Below are positions 43,682 to 51,589 of a DNA stretch of 64,000 nt, in pieces. The position numbers and the translations under genes are program-made. How positions within the stretch are numbered: position 1 is the stretch's first letter; every line of letters begins with the position of its first letter. The DNA lies in assembly GCF_022919135.1 (NCBI RefSeq), contig NZ_CP095049.1:1240001-1304000 (forward strand), given 5' to 3'. The notes under the pieces were generated by a model. It had not been told where the DNA came from, did not search any database, and saw only the letters and a list, made by a program, of their open reading frames with translations. Origin of the DNA: Hymenobacter cellulosivorans (GTDB lineage Bacteria; Bacteroidota; Bacteroidia; Cytophagales; Hymenobacteraceae).

Positions 43682-43717
43682 GTAAACAGATGAAGTACAA
43701 CCAACGTGTAACAGCCC

Positions 43718-43797
43718 GAAAGGTAACACCCCGGCCCGGATGGCTCCCTGGCTTCGGTCACGGCACTTCCAGACCCCGCGTAAAATCGTAACCTTTG
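43718..43797. promoter_or_regulatory. Divergent promoter region between two GT-C genes
   Basis: On the minus strand TACCTTTC (43725-43718) and on the plus strand TAACCTTTG (43789-43797) resemble -7 elements, one mismatch and one extra base respectively. They would drive the two divergent GT-C genes. Confidence 0.4.
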
Positions 43798-43835
43798 GCG
43801 GGCCGGCAGCTGGCCCGGCGTCTAACTTTTCGGTA

Positions 43836-45131
43836 GTGCTGCGTTCCGTTCCTCGTTTTGTCTGGCCAATACTAGTAGTACTGCTGCTGCTCAAGCTGGC
43901 TTTGCAGCTGAGCTTGAACCCCGGCCTGGAGTGGAACTACGACGAGCGGCGCAATGGCCGCATTGCCGACAACTACCTGGCCGGCCGCGGCTACGTCAGC
44001 CTCGACCCGGAGCGGCAGCAGCTACGTCCCGATTCATTTCACGCCAGCTTCCCAGTGTTCGTGTACATCGGCTGGCAGAAGGCCGGGCTGCCTAAGCACT
44101 ACTTTACGCTGCTGGTTTTTGCTTTGAGCCTGGGAGCCTACGCCTTAGGGATTTTGTATCTGCAGCGTACTCTGGCGTTTTTCGGCGTACAGCCGCCCTG
44201 GGCGTGGGGCGGGGCGCTGCTGTGGGCCGTATATCCGTCGGTGCTGTACTATGTGGGGGCCTACATGTGGTACGAAAACCTAGCCCTGCCGCTGCTGATC
44301 CTGGTGGTTTACAAGCTGCTGCGGCACCTGGGTGGCCGACCCCTGGCCTGGCCCGATGCCGCGGTGGTGGCCGGCAGCGTCACGGTTTCCTGCCTGCTGC
44401 GAGGCTATTTGCTGGCCGTCTACGGGCTGCTGTTTATCGTGTGGCTCGGGCTGGCCTGGCGGCAACCATTGGCGCGCAATACGGCCTGGCGGGCGGCGCT
44501 TCTGACGCTCACGCTACTGATTGTGGGCCACGCGCCTATTTTGCTGAAAAACCACCGCCTGTTCGGGGCCTGGACGCTGAGCAACCAAGCCGGCTTCGAG
44601 CTGCTGCAAGGCCACAACCCCGTGACGCAGGGCCGCTTTATGTTCGACTGGGACGAGCATACCGGCCCGTTCGACCAGTTCGTGCGCACCCACATTCCCA
44701 CTCTCGATTCCCTGAATCAGTACCAGGAAAGTAAGGCTCGGGCGGCGCTGGCCGGGCGCTGGGTACGGGAAAACCCCGTCGCCGAAATTCGGCTGTGGCT
44801 GCGCAAAACGGTCCTGTTCTTTGCTCCCGAAAACTTTATTGCCGATGCCCCGCGCACTAGTTATCACCCCCTAACCGCTGCCGTGCACCTGGCTTTTCTG
44901 GCTTCGGTGTTTCTCACTGCCGCCCGGTACCGGGGGCTGCGGTTCACCGCCCACGACGGGCTGCTGCTGACGCCGCTGCTAGCGGTGTGGCTGCTGAGCC
45001 TGGTGTTTTTCGTGGGCTTCCGCTGGCGCTACTTCGCCGAGCCCGCCTTGTTGGTGTATCCGCTGGTGGTCTGGCAACGACTGCGAAGCCTACCTGGCAA
45101 GGTAAAGCTACCAAGCCCAGGCGAGGCATAA
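43836..45131 (+). CDS. GT-C membrane glycosyltransferase-like protein
   Basis: A polytopic protein of about 431 residues. The first membrane helix (FVWPILVVLLLLKLALQLSL) is followed by the GT-C style acidic loop WNYDERRNGRIADNYLAGRG, then PVFVYIGWQKAG and about nine further helices. The start is uncertain: a GTG at 43836 puts the first helix at the N-terminus and lies after the putative promoter, while an ATG at 43740 would add 32 residues overlapping that promoter. It diverges from another GT-C gene, so both may act on the same polyprenyl-linked sugar pathway, for example glycosylating lipids or proteins outside the inner membrane. Confidence 0.8.
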   Translation: MLRSVPRFVWPILVVLLLLKLALQLSLNPGLEWNYDERRNGRIADNYLAGRGYVSLDPERQQLRPDSFHASFPVFVYIGWQKAGLPKHYFTLLVFALSLGAYALGILYLQRTLAFFGVQPPWAWGGALLWAVYPSVLYYVGAYMWYENLALPLLILVVYKLLRHLGGRPLAWPDAAVVAGSVTVSCLLRGYLLAVYGLLFIVWLGLAWRQPLARNTAWRAALLTLTLLIVGHAPILLKNHRLFGAWTLSNQAGFELLQGHNPVTQGRFMFDWDEHTGPFDQFVRTHIPTLDSLNQYQESKARAALAGRWVRENPVAEIRLWLRKTVLFFAPENFIADAPRTSYHPLTAAVHLAFLASVFLTAARYRGLRFTAHDGLLLTPLLAVWLLSLVFFVGFRWRYFAEPALLVYPLVVWQRLRSLPGKVKLPSPGEA

Positions 45132-45172
45132 AGGCACGGTCCGCTGGCGAATTACTCATCTGACTGAAAAGC

Positions 45173-45208
45173 AAAAAGCCTCTTCGCAGTACTGCGAAGA
45201 GGCTTTTT
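45173..45208. terminator. Palindromic bidirectional terminator
   Basis: A perfect 36-base palindrome (two 18-base arms meeting at AGT/ACT) with A- and T-ends serves the GT-C gene and the tRNA-Val pair. Confidence 0.92.
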
Positions 45209-45211
45209 TGG

Positions 45212-45286
45212 TGGGAGATACTGGGTTCGAACCAGTGACCCTCTGCTTGTAAGGCAGATGCTCTGAACCAGCTGAGCTAATCTCCC
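45212..45286 (-). tRNA. tRNA-Val (anticodon TAC), distal copy
   Basis: A 75-base cloverleaf on the minus strand: GGGAGAT/ATCTCCC acceptor with discriminator A, anticodon stem CTGCC/GGCAG-type pairing in CTGCC TTACAAG, loop anticodon TAC, T loop TTCGAAC. The sequence is identical to the copy 22 bases upstream. CCA is not encoded. Confidence 0.96.
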
Positions 45287-45307
45287 GAGGGGTAATGCAA
45301 GAAAAAG

Positions 45308-45382
45308 TGGGAGATACTGGGTTCGAACCAGTGACCCTCTGCTTGTAAGGCAGATGCTCTGAACCAGCTGAGCTAATCTCCC
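45308..45382 (-). tRNA. tRNA-Val (anticodon TAC), promoter-proximal copy
   Basis: Identical in sequence to the neighbouring tRNA-Val; 75 bases, anticodon TAC, T loop TTCGAAC. The two copies are separated by 21 bases and share one promoter and one terminator, so they form a single processed transcript. Confidence 0.96.
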
Positions 45383-45400
45383 GGGTCCCGTTTGGGAATG

Positions 45401-45431
45401 CAAATATGGCGGCTCGTTTTTGATTACGCAA
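45401..45431 (-). promoter_or_regulatory. Probable promoter of the tRNA-Val pair
   Basis: On the minus strand TTG (45431-45429), 22 bases, TATTTG (45406-45401). The -7 element lacks one base of TAnnTTTG. It lies 19 bases ahead of the first tRNA. Confidence 0.45.
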
Positions 45432-45655
45432 CCATTTGACCAAAAATCCGGAGAGAAAATTCTGCGCTGGCGGGCTGAAACATCACAACTCTTTTACAAT
45501 CAGAAATTTCAAACCGCCGGGATTCAACAAATTTTTTGGGATGTAAAGCTGGCGCGGCAGCGTAGCCGGTTGGCCTAATGGCTGAAGTTCAACCTAATTG
45601 CCGCATTACCGTTAAGATTTGCGCTTTGTTCTCTCACCCCTTTCTCTCGACATCT

Positions 45656-46594
45656 ATGAACGATACCCAACTTCTGCAGAACTATTCTGAACCGGAAAAG
45701 GCCGCCTACCTGAGTGTTATTGCCAGTCTGGCTTCTGCCGACCGGGAGGCCTCCGCGGCCGAAGTAGAGTTTTTGCAGCAGCTCGCCCAAAATGCGGGCC
45801 TGAGCAGCGGAGCTACCCAGCAGGTGCTGACTGCCGCCCAGGACGCTACCAATGAAAGCATCAAGCACAACCTGGACGCGCTCCGCGGCAGCGACCTGCG
45901 TTTCTCGCTCATCACCGACCTGATCAGCTTCGCCCGCGCCGACGGAGCCTATTCCAACACGGAAGAAGAGATGGTCAACAAAATGGCCGCTTATCTGGGC
46001 ATTAACCAGCAGCAGACCCAGGCCCTGGAAAGTGTGGTCGACCAGGCAGCCTCCGTACCCCACGATCCTCAGGACCCCGGCAAACAGGGCTTTTTGAGCG
46101 GTGTAACAAATAAGCTGGAAAGCGTGGGTATTCCAAAAGGTGCCCTGATGGCAGGCTTGCTAGGCGTAGTGGCACCCATGGTTATTTCGGGTGTTATGAA
46201 CCGCGGTGGCCGTTCGGCAGGCATGGGCGGTATGGGCGGCGGCCTGGGTAGCGTACTAGGCGGCAGCGGCTCGATGGGCGGTCTGCTCGGCGGCGCTGCC
46301 AGCAGTGCCATGGGCGGCGGCTCGATGGGCGGCTTGCTCGGCGGTCTGCTCGGTGGAGGCTTACTTGGGGGCGCTATGGGTGGCGGTGGCAACACTGGCG
46401 CCTACGGCAACTACCCGCAGCAGGGCAGCCACGTAGGCAGCGGCGGCCTGGGCTCCCTGATGTCTATCCTGGGCGGTCTGGGCGGGCAGCCCGGCTCGGC
46501 ACCCCGTAGCGCCGGCGGCGGCGGCTTAGGCGGCTTACTCGGTGGCGGCGGTGGCATGGGCTCTTTGCTTGGCGGCCTGTTTGGCGGCCGGTAG
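45656..46594 (+). CDS. TerB-like domain protein with a long Gly/Leu/Met-rich tail
   Basis: A 312-residue protein. The ATG at 45656 gives MNDTQLLQNYSEPEKAAYLS and a helical TerB/DUF533-like domain up to residue ~125 (SLASADREASAAEVEFLQQL, ARADGAYSNTEEEMVNKMAA), in which the Asp/Glu pairs at the helix ends bind metal in relatives. Residues ~150-180 contain an apolar helix (ALMAGLLGVVAPMVISGVM). The remaining ~130 residues are extremely Gly-rich with repeated MGGLLGG-type blocks. Relatives appear in stress and tellurite settings, but no ter genes are near. An AT-rich upstream stretch holds TAAGATTTG, close to a -7 element. Confidence 0.78.
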   Translation: MNDTQLLQNYSEPEKAAYLSVIASLASADREASAAEVEFLQQLAQNAGLSSGATQQVLTAAQDATNESIKHNLDALRGSDLRFSLITDLISFARADGAYSNTEEEMVNKMAAYLGINQQQTQALESVVDQAASVPHDPQDPGKQGFLSGVTNKLESVGIPKGALMAGLLGVVAPMVISGVMNRGGRSAGMGGMGGGLGSVLGGSGSMGGLLGGAASSAMGGGSMGGLLGGLLGGGLLGGAMGGGGNTGAYGNYPQQGSHVGSGGLGSLMSILGGLGGQPGSAPRSAGGGGLGGLLGGGGGMGSLLGGLFGGR

Positions 46595-46620
46595 GCTAAA
46601 GGTTCAGTCTGAAAAACGTA

Positions 46621-46656
46621 CAAAAGGCCCCGGCAAGTCATTGCCGGGGCCTTTTG
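46621..46656. terminator. Bidirectional terminator
   Basis: A perfect 16-base stem (CAAAAGGCCCCGGCAA with TTGCCGGGGCCTTTTG) with a 4-base loop separates the convergent TerB-like and MscS genes. Confidence 0.92.
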
Positions 46657-46687
46657 TCTATGGGGCTTGTCAGTGGCGTAACCCTTT

Positions 46688-47833
46688 TTACACGATATGC
46701 TGCTCCGCCGATTGCAGGCCCCGTAGCCGGTCGGGGTTTCCGAGCTGCACAATGGTGGTGCCGGTACTGGCAAAGGTGCCGCCGTGCTTTTCCACCAGCT
46801 CTACCAGGCGGTAGTTGAGTTCCTCTTTCACGTTGAGGTACTCGTCGTAGCTGGTGGTTTCCACGAAGTACTGCACCGTTACCTCCTTGGCCGCTGGCGT
46901 AAGGGCCGCAAACTTGATTTGCACGTCGTTGTTGGTCAGCGGATACTCCTGAATGGTCTGCTGGGCTTCCTGCACAATGTGGCGTAGCTGCTCACTGGTA
47001 GTGGCATGGCTCAGGGCCAGGGTGAAGGTCACGCGGCGGGCCGTGCGCAGGCTCAGGTTGTCCAGGGGCTTGTCAATCATCGACTTATTGGGTACCGTGA
47101 CGTAGCTTTTCTCGGCCGTGCGCAGGCGGGTGCTACGGAAGCCAACCTTCTCTACAGTACCCGTCACGCCGCCTACTTCCACCAAGTCACCCACGGCAAA
47201 GGGCCGGTCGAGGAAGATGGTGAAGGAAGCAATCAGGTTTTCCAGGCTTTCCTTGGCAGCAAAAGCTACCGCCAGACCCCCAATGCCCAGACCGCCAATC
47301 AGGGCCGTAACGTTGACGCCAAACACGCGGCTGAGCATTACCAGAAAGGCCATGGTCAGCACCAATACCTTCAGCAAGTCCTTGGCGAAGGGAATCAGCT
47401 GGTCGTTGAGTCGGGACACATTCGTTTCGGCCCGGCGCCGGAACACCAGCACCAGAAAGTCGACGGCGCGCAGGGCTATCCAGGCCATACCGAAGATGAT
47501 GCCGAGCTGGTACACGCGAAACAAGGCCACCTGCGGCCAGGGCTCATTGTGCTTTAGCTCCGAACTGTTCACAGGGTAGTCGAGCACTTGAAACGCCAGA
47601 TACACCGTGACAAAAAATACCACGATGGATACGGGCTGAATCAGTAGGGCCTGAAACTGGGTTTCGCTGACGCCTTCTGTTTTCTGGCGGATAAACCGGA
47701 AAACCAGCCGGGAAAGCAGCTTTGAGAGCAGGGTTTTGAACAGGTAGCCAAATACCAGGATACCTGCGCAGGTCAGGTAGGCACCTACATTGTTGCCCAG
47801 AAAACGGTAGTGCAGAATTTCTTGGATGGTCAT
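46688..47833 (-). CDS. Mechanosensitive ion channel family protein (MscS-like)
   Basis: A 381-residue channel. Four to five membrane helices fill residues 15-185; the pore-lining and beta-domain segments are clear in GVNVTALIGGLGIGGLAVAF, AAKESLENLIASFTIFLDRP, FAVGDLVEVGGVTGTVEKVG and the C-terminal VTFTLALSHATTSEQLRHIV. MscS channels open under membrane tension to release solutes in osmotic downshift. The protein is longer than E. coli MscS by an added N-terminal helix pair, a common variant. It lies 75 bases after the glutamate dehydrogenase gene on the same strand. Confidence 0.92.
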   Translation of the reverse strand: MTIQEILHYRFLGNNVGAYLTCAGILVFGYLFKTLLSKLLSRLVFRFIRQKTEGVSETQFQALLIQPVSIVVFFVTVYLAFQVLDYPVNSSELKHNEPWPQVALFRVYQLGIIFGMAWIALRAVDFLVLVFRRRAETNVSRLNDQLIPFAKDLLKVLVLTMAFLVMLSRVFGVNVTALIGGLGIGGLAVAFAAKESLENLIASFTIFLDRPFAVGDLVEVGGVTGTVEKVGFRSTRLRTAEKSYVTVPNKSMIDKPLDNLSLRTARRVTFTLALSHATTSEQLRHIVQEAQQTIQEYPLTNNDVQIKFAALTPAAKEVTVQYFVETTSYDEYLNVKEELNYRLVELVEKHGGTFASTGTTIVQLGNPDRLRGLQSAEQHIV

Positions 47834-47908
47834 AGCTGAACTTCAGGGAGGGCAGGGAGGACATCGAGCAGCCAATGGTGCGTGGCCACCCGATGCCCGG
47901 CAAACTAC

Positions 47909-49138
47909 TTATACCAGCTGCCGCAACGCCATTTCGAACGACTTCTGCGCTACGCCCACCGTGTCGCTGCTTTGCTGGCGGGTGCGCTCCAGGGCCCGGC
48001 GGATAATGCGGGACGTATCGCCGAAAATGGCTTGGTCGGTAATTTCGGCGTTGGTTTCCATCAGGTAGGCAAATACCCGGGCCATGCCGCAGTTGGCAAT
48101 AAAGTCGGGAATGACGCTCACGTGCTGGTCGGCGTACTCGCCGGTGGGGCCGAAGAAGATTTCGGGGTCGGCAAATGGTACGTTGGCCCCGCAGCTGATG
48201 ACTTCTAGGCCGTGCTGCATCATTTTCTCGACCTGCTCCCGCGTCACGAGGCGGGAAGCCGCGGCCGGAATAAAGATTTCAGCACCCGAAGTCCATACCT
48301 GCTCGTTGATCTGCTCAAACGACAACAGGTTGTCGGCCGTCAGCGCATTGCCTTGCCGGTCAAGGAACAGTTGACGAACTTCGGCCAGCGAGAAGCCCTC
48401 AGGCTTGAGCAAGCCGCCAGCCCGGTCGATGATGCCGGTAACCAGGGCACCCTGCGAGGCTAGGTAGTAGGCAGCTGCGGCACCCACATTACCCCAGCCC
48501 TGAATGATGGCGCGCTTGCCGGCTACACTTTGGTCGCCCCAGAGTTCGTAGTAATGCCGCACGGCTTCGGCCACGCCATAGCCCGTAATCAGGTCGGCAA
48601 TGGTGTATTTACGGCTCAGCTCCGGGGTAAAGGCGGCATCTTCGATAACCTTAATCACGCCCTGGCGCAGCTGGCCCAGCTTCTGAATCTTCTGGGGCTC
48701 AGTGGCCCGGTAGTGCCCGTTTACGATGCCTTCCTGCGGATGCCACAGGCCGTAATCCTCCGTAATCGGAATCACGTCATGAATTTCGTCTACGTTCAAG
48801 TCGCCGCCGGTGCCGTAGTAGTTCTTGAGCAGCGGAATCACGGCCCGGTACCAGCGCTCCAGCACGCCGCGCTTGCGTGGGTCCTGCGGATCGAAGTTGA
48901 TGCCCGACTTCGCCCCGCCGATAGCTGGGCCCGACACGGTAAATTTCACTTCCATCGTTTTGGCTAAGCTTTCTACCTCACGCTTGTCCAAGCCCTTGCG
49001 CATGCGTGTGCCGCCGCCGGCAGCTCCCCCTCGTAACGAGTTAATCACAACCCAGCCCTCGGCTTCGGTTTCAGAATCTTTCCACTCAAAAACAATTTCC
49101 GGGCGTTTATTCTCGAATTTGGCCAGCAGGTCTTTCAT
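47909..49138 (-). CDS. Glutamate dehydrogenase-type enzyme (Glu/Leu/Phe/Val dehydrogenase family)
   Basis: A 409-residue NAD(P)-dependent amino acid dehydrogenase. Active-site lysines are Lys65 (TMEVKFTVSG) and Lys77 (IGGAKSGINFDP), with the substrate motif GGDLNVDEIHDVI and the Rossmann motif IIQGWGNVGAAAAYYLASQG. It is more like glutamate dehydrogenases than the leucine-type enzyme at 33721. It has an exact -7 promoter element upstream. It presumably interconverts glutamate and 2-oxoglutarate, balancing nitrogen and TCA intermediates. Confidence 0.9.
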   Translation of the reverse strand: MKDLLAKFENKRPEIVFEWKDSETEAEGWVVINSLRGGAAGGGTRMRKGLDKREVESLAKTMEVKFTVSGPAIGGAKSGINFDPQDPRKRGVLERWYRAVIPLLKNYYGTGGDLNVDEIHDVIPITEDYGLWHPQEGIVNGHYRATEPQKIQKLGQLRQGVIKVIEDAAFTPELSRKYTIADLITGYGVAEAVRHYYELWGDQSVAGKRAIIQGWGNVGAAAAYYLASQGALVTGIIDRAGGLLKPEGFSLAEVRQLFLDRQGNALTADNLLSFEQINEQVWTSGAEIFIPAAASRLVTREQVEKMMQHGLEVISCGANVPFADPEIFFGPTGEYADQHVSVIPDFIANCGMARVFAYLMETNAEITDQAIFGDTSRIIRRALERTRQQSSDTVGVAQKSFEMALRQLV

Positions 49139-49192
49139 CGGGTAGCAATACTTTTGGTGAGGTGGGTGGGGAAATAATCTCCCAAAGGTAAG

Positions 49193-49200
49193 CAGCCCCC
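49193..49200 (-). promoter_or_regulatory. -7 promoter element for the glutamate dehydrogenase gene
   Basis: The minus strand reads TACCTTTG, an exact TAnnTTTG match 55 bases before the start codon; no TTG lies at the usual spacing. Confidence 0.5.
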
Positions 49201-49379
49201 GGAAAGCGTTCGGAGTCTTTGGGCTCTGTCAATAAAAAAGCGTTTCTTCTAACGCAAATACTGTTTTAATCAAATTTTCTCTGTAAAATCCTCGCAAAGC
49301 GGAACTCTTGAAGCTAGGAATATCGTATTACGCATATTCCTGCCCGACCCACCCGCAGGACCACCGTTGTAACTTCCCC

Positions 49380-49688
49380 ATGAAACCATTGCTCTCGCGC
49401 GTAGAATCTAAAAAAGTAGACAAGGCCGCAGCCATGCTCAAAGTACTGGCTCACCCGAAGCGCCTTGCCATCGTCGACTTGCTCGGCAAAGAGGATAAGA
49501 TGACCGTAACGGAAATTTACCGTTCGCTCGACTTGCCTCAAGCCATTGCGTCGCAGCACCTTATCACGCTGAAAGACCGCGGTATCTTGTCCTCCTTCAA
49601 AGTAGGTACCAAGATCTATTACTCCCTGTCGATTCCGAAACTGCTCGACGTAATTGATTCGCTCGAGGACTGCTGCGACACGCTGTAG
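49380..49688 (+). CDS. ArsR-family winged-helix regulator
   Basis: A 102-residue DNA-binding protein with the ArsR fold: AMLKVLAHPKRLAIVDLLGK, the recognition region TVTEIYRSLDLPQAIASQHL and the wing LSSFKVGTKIYYSL. The usual CxC metal site in the third helix is missing, as the sequence there reads YRSLDLPQ, but a Cys-Cys pair sits at the end (LEDCCDTL) and could bind metal or sense redox; this is an inference. The ATG at 49380 was preferred to an upstream frame at 49308. It lies alone ahead of a terminator; its target is unknown. Confidence 0.87.
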   Translation: MKPLLSRVESKKVDKAAAMLKVLAHPKRLAIVDLLGKEDKMTVTEIYRSLDLPQAIASQHLITLKDRGILSSFKVGTKIYYSLSIPKLLDVIDSLEDCCDTL

Positions 49689-49719
49689 TGCTCATGCCGT
49701 TTTTTCCGCCGAAAAAATG

Positions 49720-49749
49720 AAAAAGGACCGCCCAACGACGGTCCTTTTT
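49720..49749 (+). terminator. Terminator after the ArsR-family gene
   Basis: An 11-base stem (AAAAAGGACCG with CGGTCCTTTTT) with an 8-base loop and T-run. Confidence 0.88.
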
Positions 49750-49797
49750 TCGTGAAATAGGTTTTGGTGAACTGATGGGCTGATGCTCCCGGTGCCC

Positions 49798-49952
49798 TGC
49801 GAGGAACGAAACCATCCGTCCTCTGAAATGTGTCGAGCTTTCTAAGCTGAAAAGCCCTTTCCCGTGTGAACGAGAAAGGGCTTTCTGGTAAAAGGTCGTT
49901 TGTCACCAGCCGAGTACGGATGGCTTTACTCTGCTCGCAAGGACAGCACGGC
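49798..49952. repeat. Long compound repeat element, family E copy 2
   Basis: It shares several blocks with 40640-40790 (TGCGAGG, CCATCCGTC, TCTGAA, CTTTCTGGTAAAAGGTC, CGCAAGGAC) and has its own central hairpin of AGCCCTTTC/GAAAGGGCT type. It fills the gap up to the hemA stop codon. Confidence 0.83.
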
Positions 49953-49954
49953 AA

Positions 49955-51226
49955 TTACGCGTGCGTGGTCTGATTTTCCAGATCAAATAGGTCGGTGAGT
50001 ACGCCGATGAGCTGGTCCGCTTCACCGCGTTTGCAGGCGGCCTTGAGCTGTAGCACCGGCTGCTTCAGGATCTTCTGCATCAGGGACTTGGTTACCTCGT
50101 CCATCCGCTTGGCTTCCTCAGGGCTCATCTTCTTCTGGAAGCGGTCCATCTCCTCCAGGCGGATCTGCTCCAGGGCATTCTTGAGCTTCTGAATGGTGGG
50201 CGACACCATCATTTCCTTGGTCCAGTCGGAGAGGCCAGCAATACTTTCGGCAATAATGGCCCGCACCTGGGGCACGGCCGCCAGGCGCTGTTCCAGGGCA
50301 GCCGAAGCCTTGCTCTGAATAGCGTCGATGTTGTACACCAGCACGCCGGGCACATTGTCTACCTCCGTCTCAATGCTGCGGGGCACCGACAGGTCGATAA
50401 AGAACTTGTAGCTCAGCACGTCCAGGCGCTCCACCATTTCGCGGGTGAAGAAGGGCGTGTCGCGCGAAATTGAGGAAATAACCACGTCGGCTTCCTTCAT
50501 GCCCTGCACCAGGTTTTCGAAGTCGAGGATGGGCAGGTTGCACTCGGCGGCCAGGGCCTCAGCCTTACCGCGGGTACGGTTGCAAAGGGTGACGTCGGTA
50601 AAGGATTTGCTATCGGCAAAATGGCGGCACACGTCGGCCCCGATTTCGCCCAGGCCTACTACCAGCACCCGCGGGTTGGCAACGTCGGCCGTCAGCTCTT
50701 CGACCAGCTCCAGCGTGGCATACGACGTGGACGCGGCTCCGTCGCGGAAGCTAGTTTCCTGCTGCACGCGCTTGTTGGTGAAGAAGATAGTGTGCAGCAG
50801 CCGGTGCAAAAACGGTCCGGCCGCATCTTCATCCGCCGACCATTGATAGGCCTGCTTTACTTGGTTGCTGATCTGCAAGTCGCCGACCACCTGGGCGTCG
50901 AGGCCCATTGCAACCTCAAACAGGTGCTGAACGGCGTCGTGGTAGGTGTCGAGGATGTCGAAGTAAGGAAAGTAGGCTGCCACGTCCGTCAGGCCTTTGA
51001 GCTGTCCGAGGGCCTCGATGATTTCGGGGCTCTGGTCACGCGGGGCGGAGTAGTAGATTTCCGTACGGTTGCAGGTACTGAGCACGAGCAGGTCGGTGAG
51101 GCCCAGGTCGTGGTGCAGGGTATGGAGGAAGCGGCGGCAGGCGGCCTCGTCCAAAGAAATCAACTCCCGAATTTCGAGTGGCGCTTTCTTAAAAGATAGA
51201 CTAACGGCCTTAAATGGATGGAGCAT
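49955..51226 (-). CDS. hemA: Glutamyl-tRNA reductase
   Basis: HemA reduces glutamyl-tRNA to glutamate-1-semialdehyde, the first committed step of heme synthesis by the C5 route. The 423-residue protein has the catalytic Cys52 in LVLSTCNRTEIYY, the NADPH-binding region with VLVVGLGEIGADVCRHFADS, LCNRTRGKAEALA and SSISRDTPFFT, and a C-terminal helical dimerization spine. Length fits the family. The start is an ATG at 51226 with an exact -7 promoter element just upstream. It lies alone on its strand; other heme genes are not in the window. Confidence 0.95.
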   Translation of the reverse strand: MLHPFKAVSLSFKKAPLEIRELISLDEAACRRFLHTLHHDLGLTDLLVLSTCNRTEIYYSAPRDQSPEIIEALGQLKGLTDVAAYFPYFDILDTYHDAVQHLFEVAMGLDAQVVGDLQISNQVKQAYQWSADEDAAGPFLHRLLHTIFFTNKRVQQETSFRDGAASTSYATLELVEELTADVANPRVLVVGLGEIGADVCRHFADSKSFTDVTLCNRTRGKAEALAAECNLPILDFENLVQGMKEADVVISSISRDTPFFTREMVERLDVLSYKFFIDLSVPRSIETEVDNVPGVLVYNIDAIQSKASAALEQRLAAVPQVRAIIAESIAGLSDWTKEMMVSPTIQKLKNALEQIRLEEMDRFQKKMSPEEAKRMDEVTKSLMQKILKQPVLQLKAACKRGEADQLIGVLTDLFDLENQTTHA

Positions 51227-51254
51227 AGCTGGGGCTACGGCGTATTGTAGGAGG

Positions 51255-51262
51255 CAAAATTA
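51255..51262 (-). promoter_or_regulatory. -7 promoter element for hemA
   Basis: The minus strand reads TAATTTTG, an exact TAnnTTTG match, with a TTTC 19 bases upstream as a weak -33. The remaining region 51263-51589 shows no gene, only a perfect small palindrome GCGCCGGGC/GCCCGGCGC at 51530-51548 and a near -7 TACCTTCG at about 51553 that may serve the sensor kinase. Confidence 0.55.
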
Positions 51263-51589
51263 CGGCGTAATTCGATAGTCTGAAACAGCTAATGCCGTTC
51301 GGAGGTTCGGGTAAACCCACAAGCAGTTTAGAAAGTGGCTCTACGGCCCCCAGATGGCATGTTATCTGTGGACTACCTGATAAAAATCATCCTAATATTT
51401 ATAGCGCTCAAGACCCGATAATGAATAGCGCCGGGCTTGAGTAGGCTAATATAGTAGAAGTGACGTAAAGAAAAACCAGATTGGGTTAAAAATAACTCCG
51501 CTTGGGTTCCTGCGTTAGGACCGCACACGCGCCGGGCTGCCCGGCGCTGCTTACCTTCGCCAAGGAGAGTACCTCCGCTTTCTGCAGTC

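Noticed and set aside
45212..45382. Two identical tRNA-Val genes as an assembly duplication
   Set aside because: The spacer and flanks differ and both share a single promoter and terminator, as in normal tandem tRNA genes.
16707..49952. Repeated short units that could suggest CRISPR arrays
   Set aside because: Repeats occur as inverted pairs in separate gaps, not as regular direct repeats with unique spacers, and no cas genes are present.
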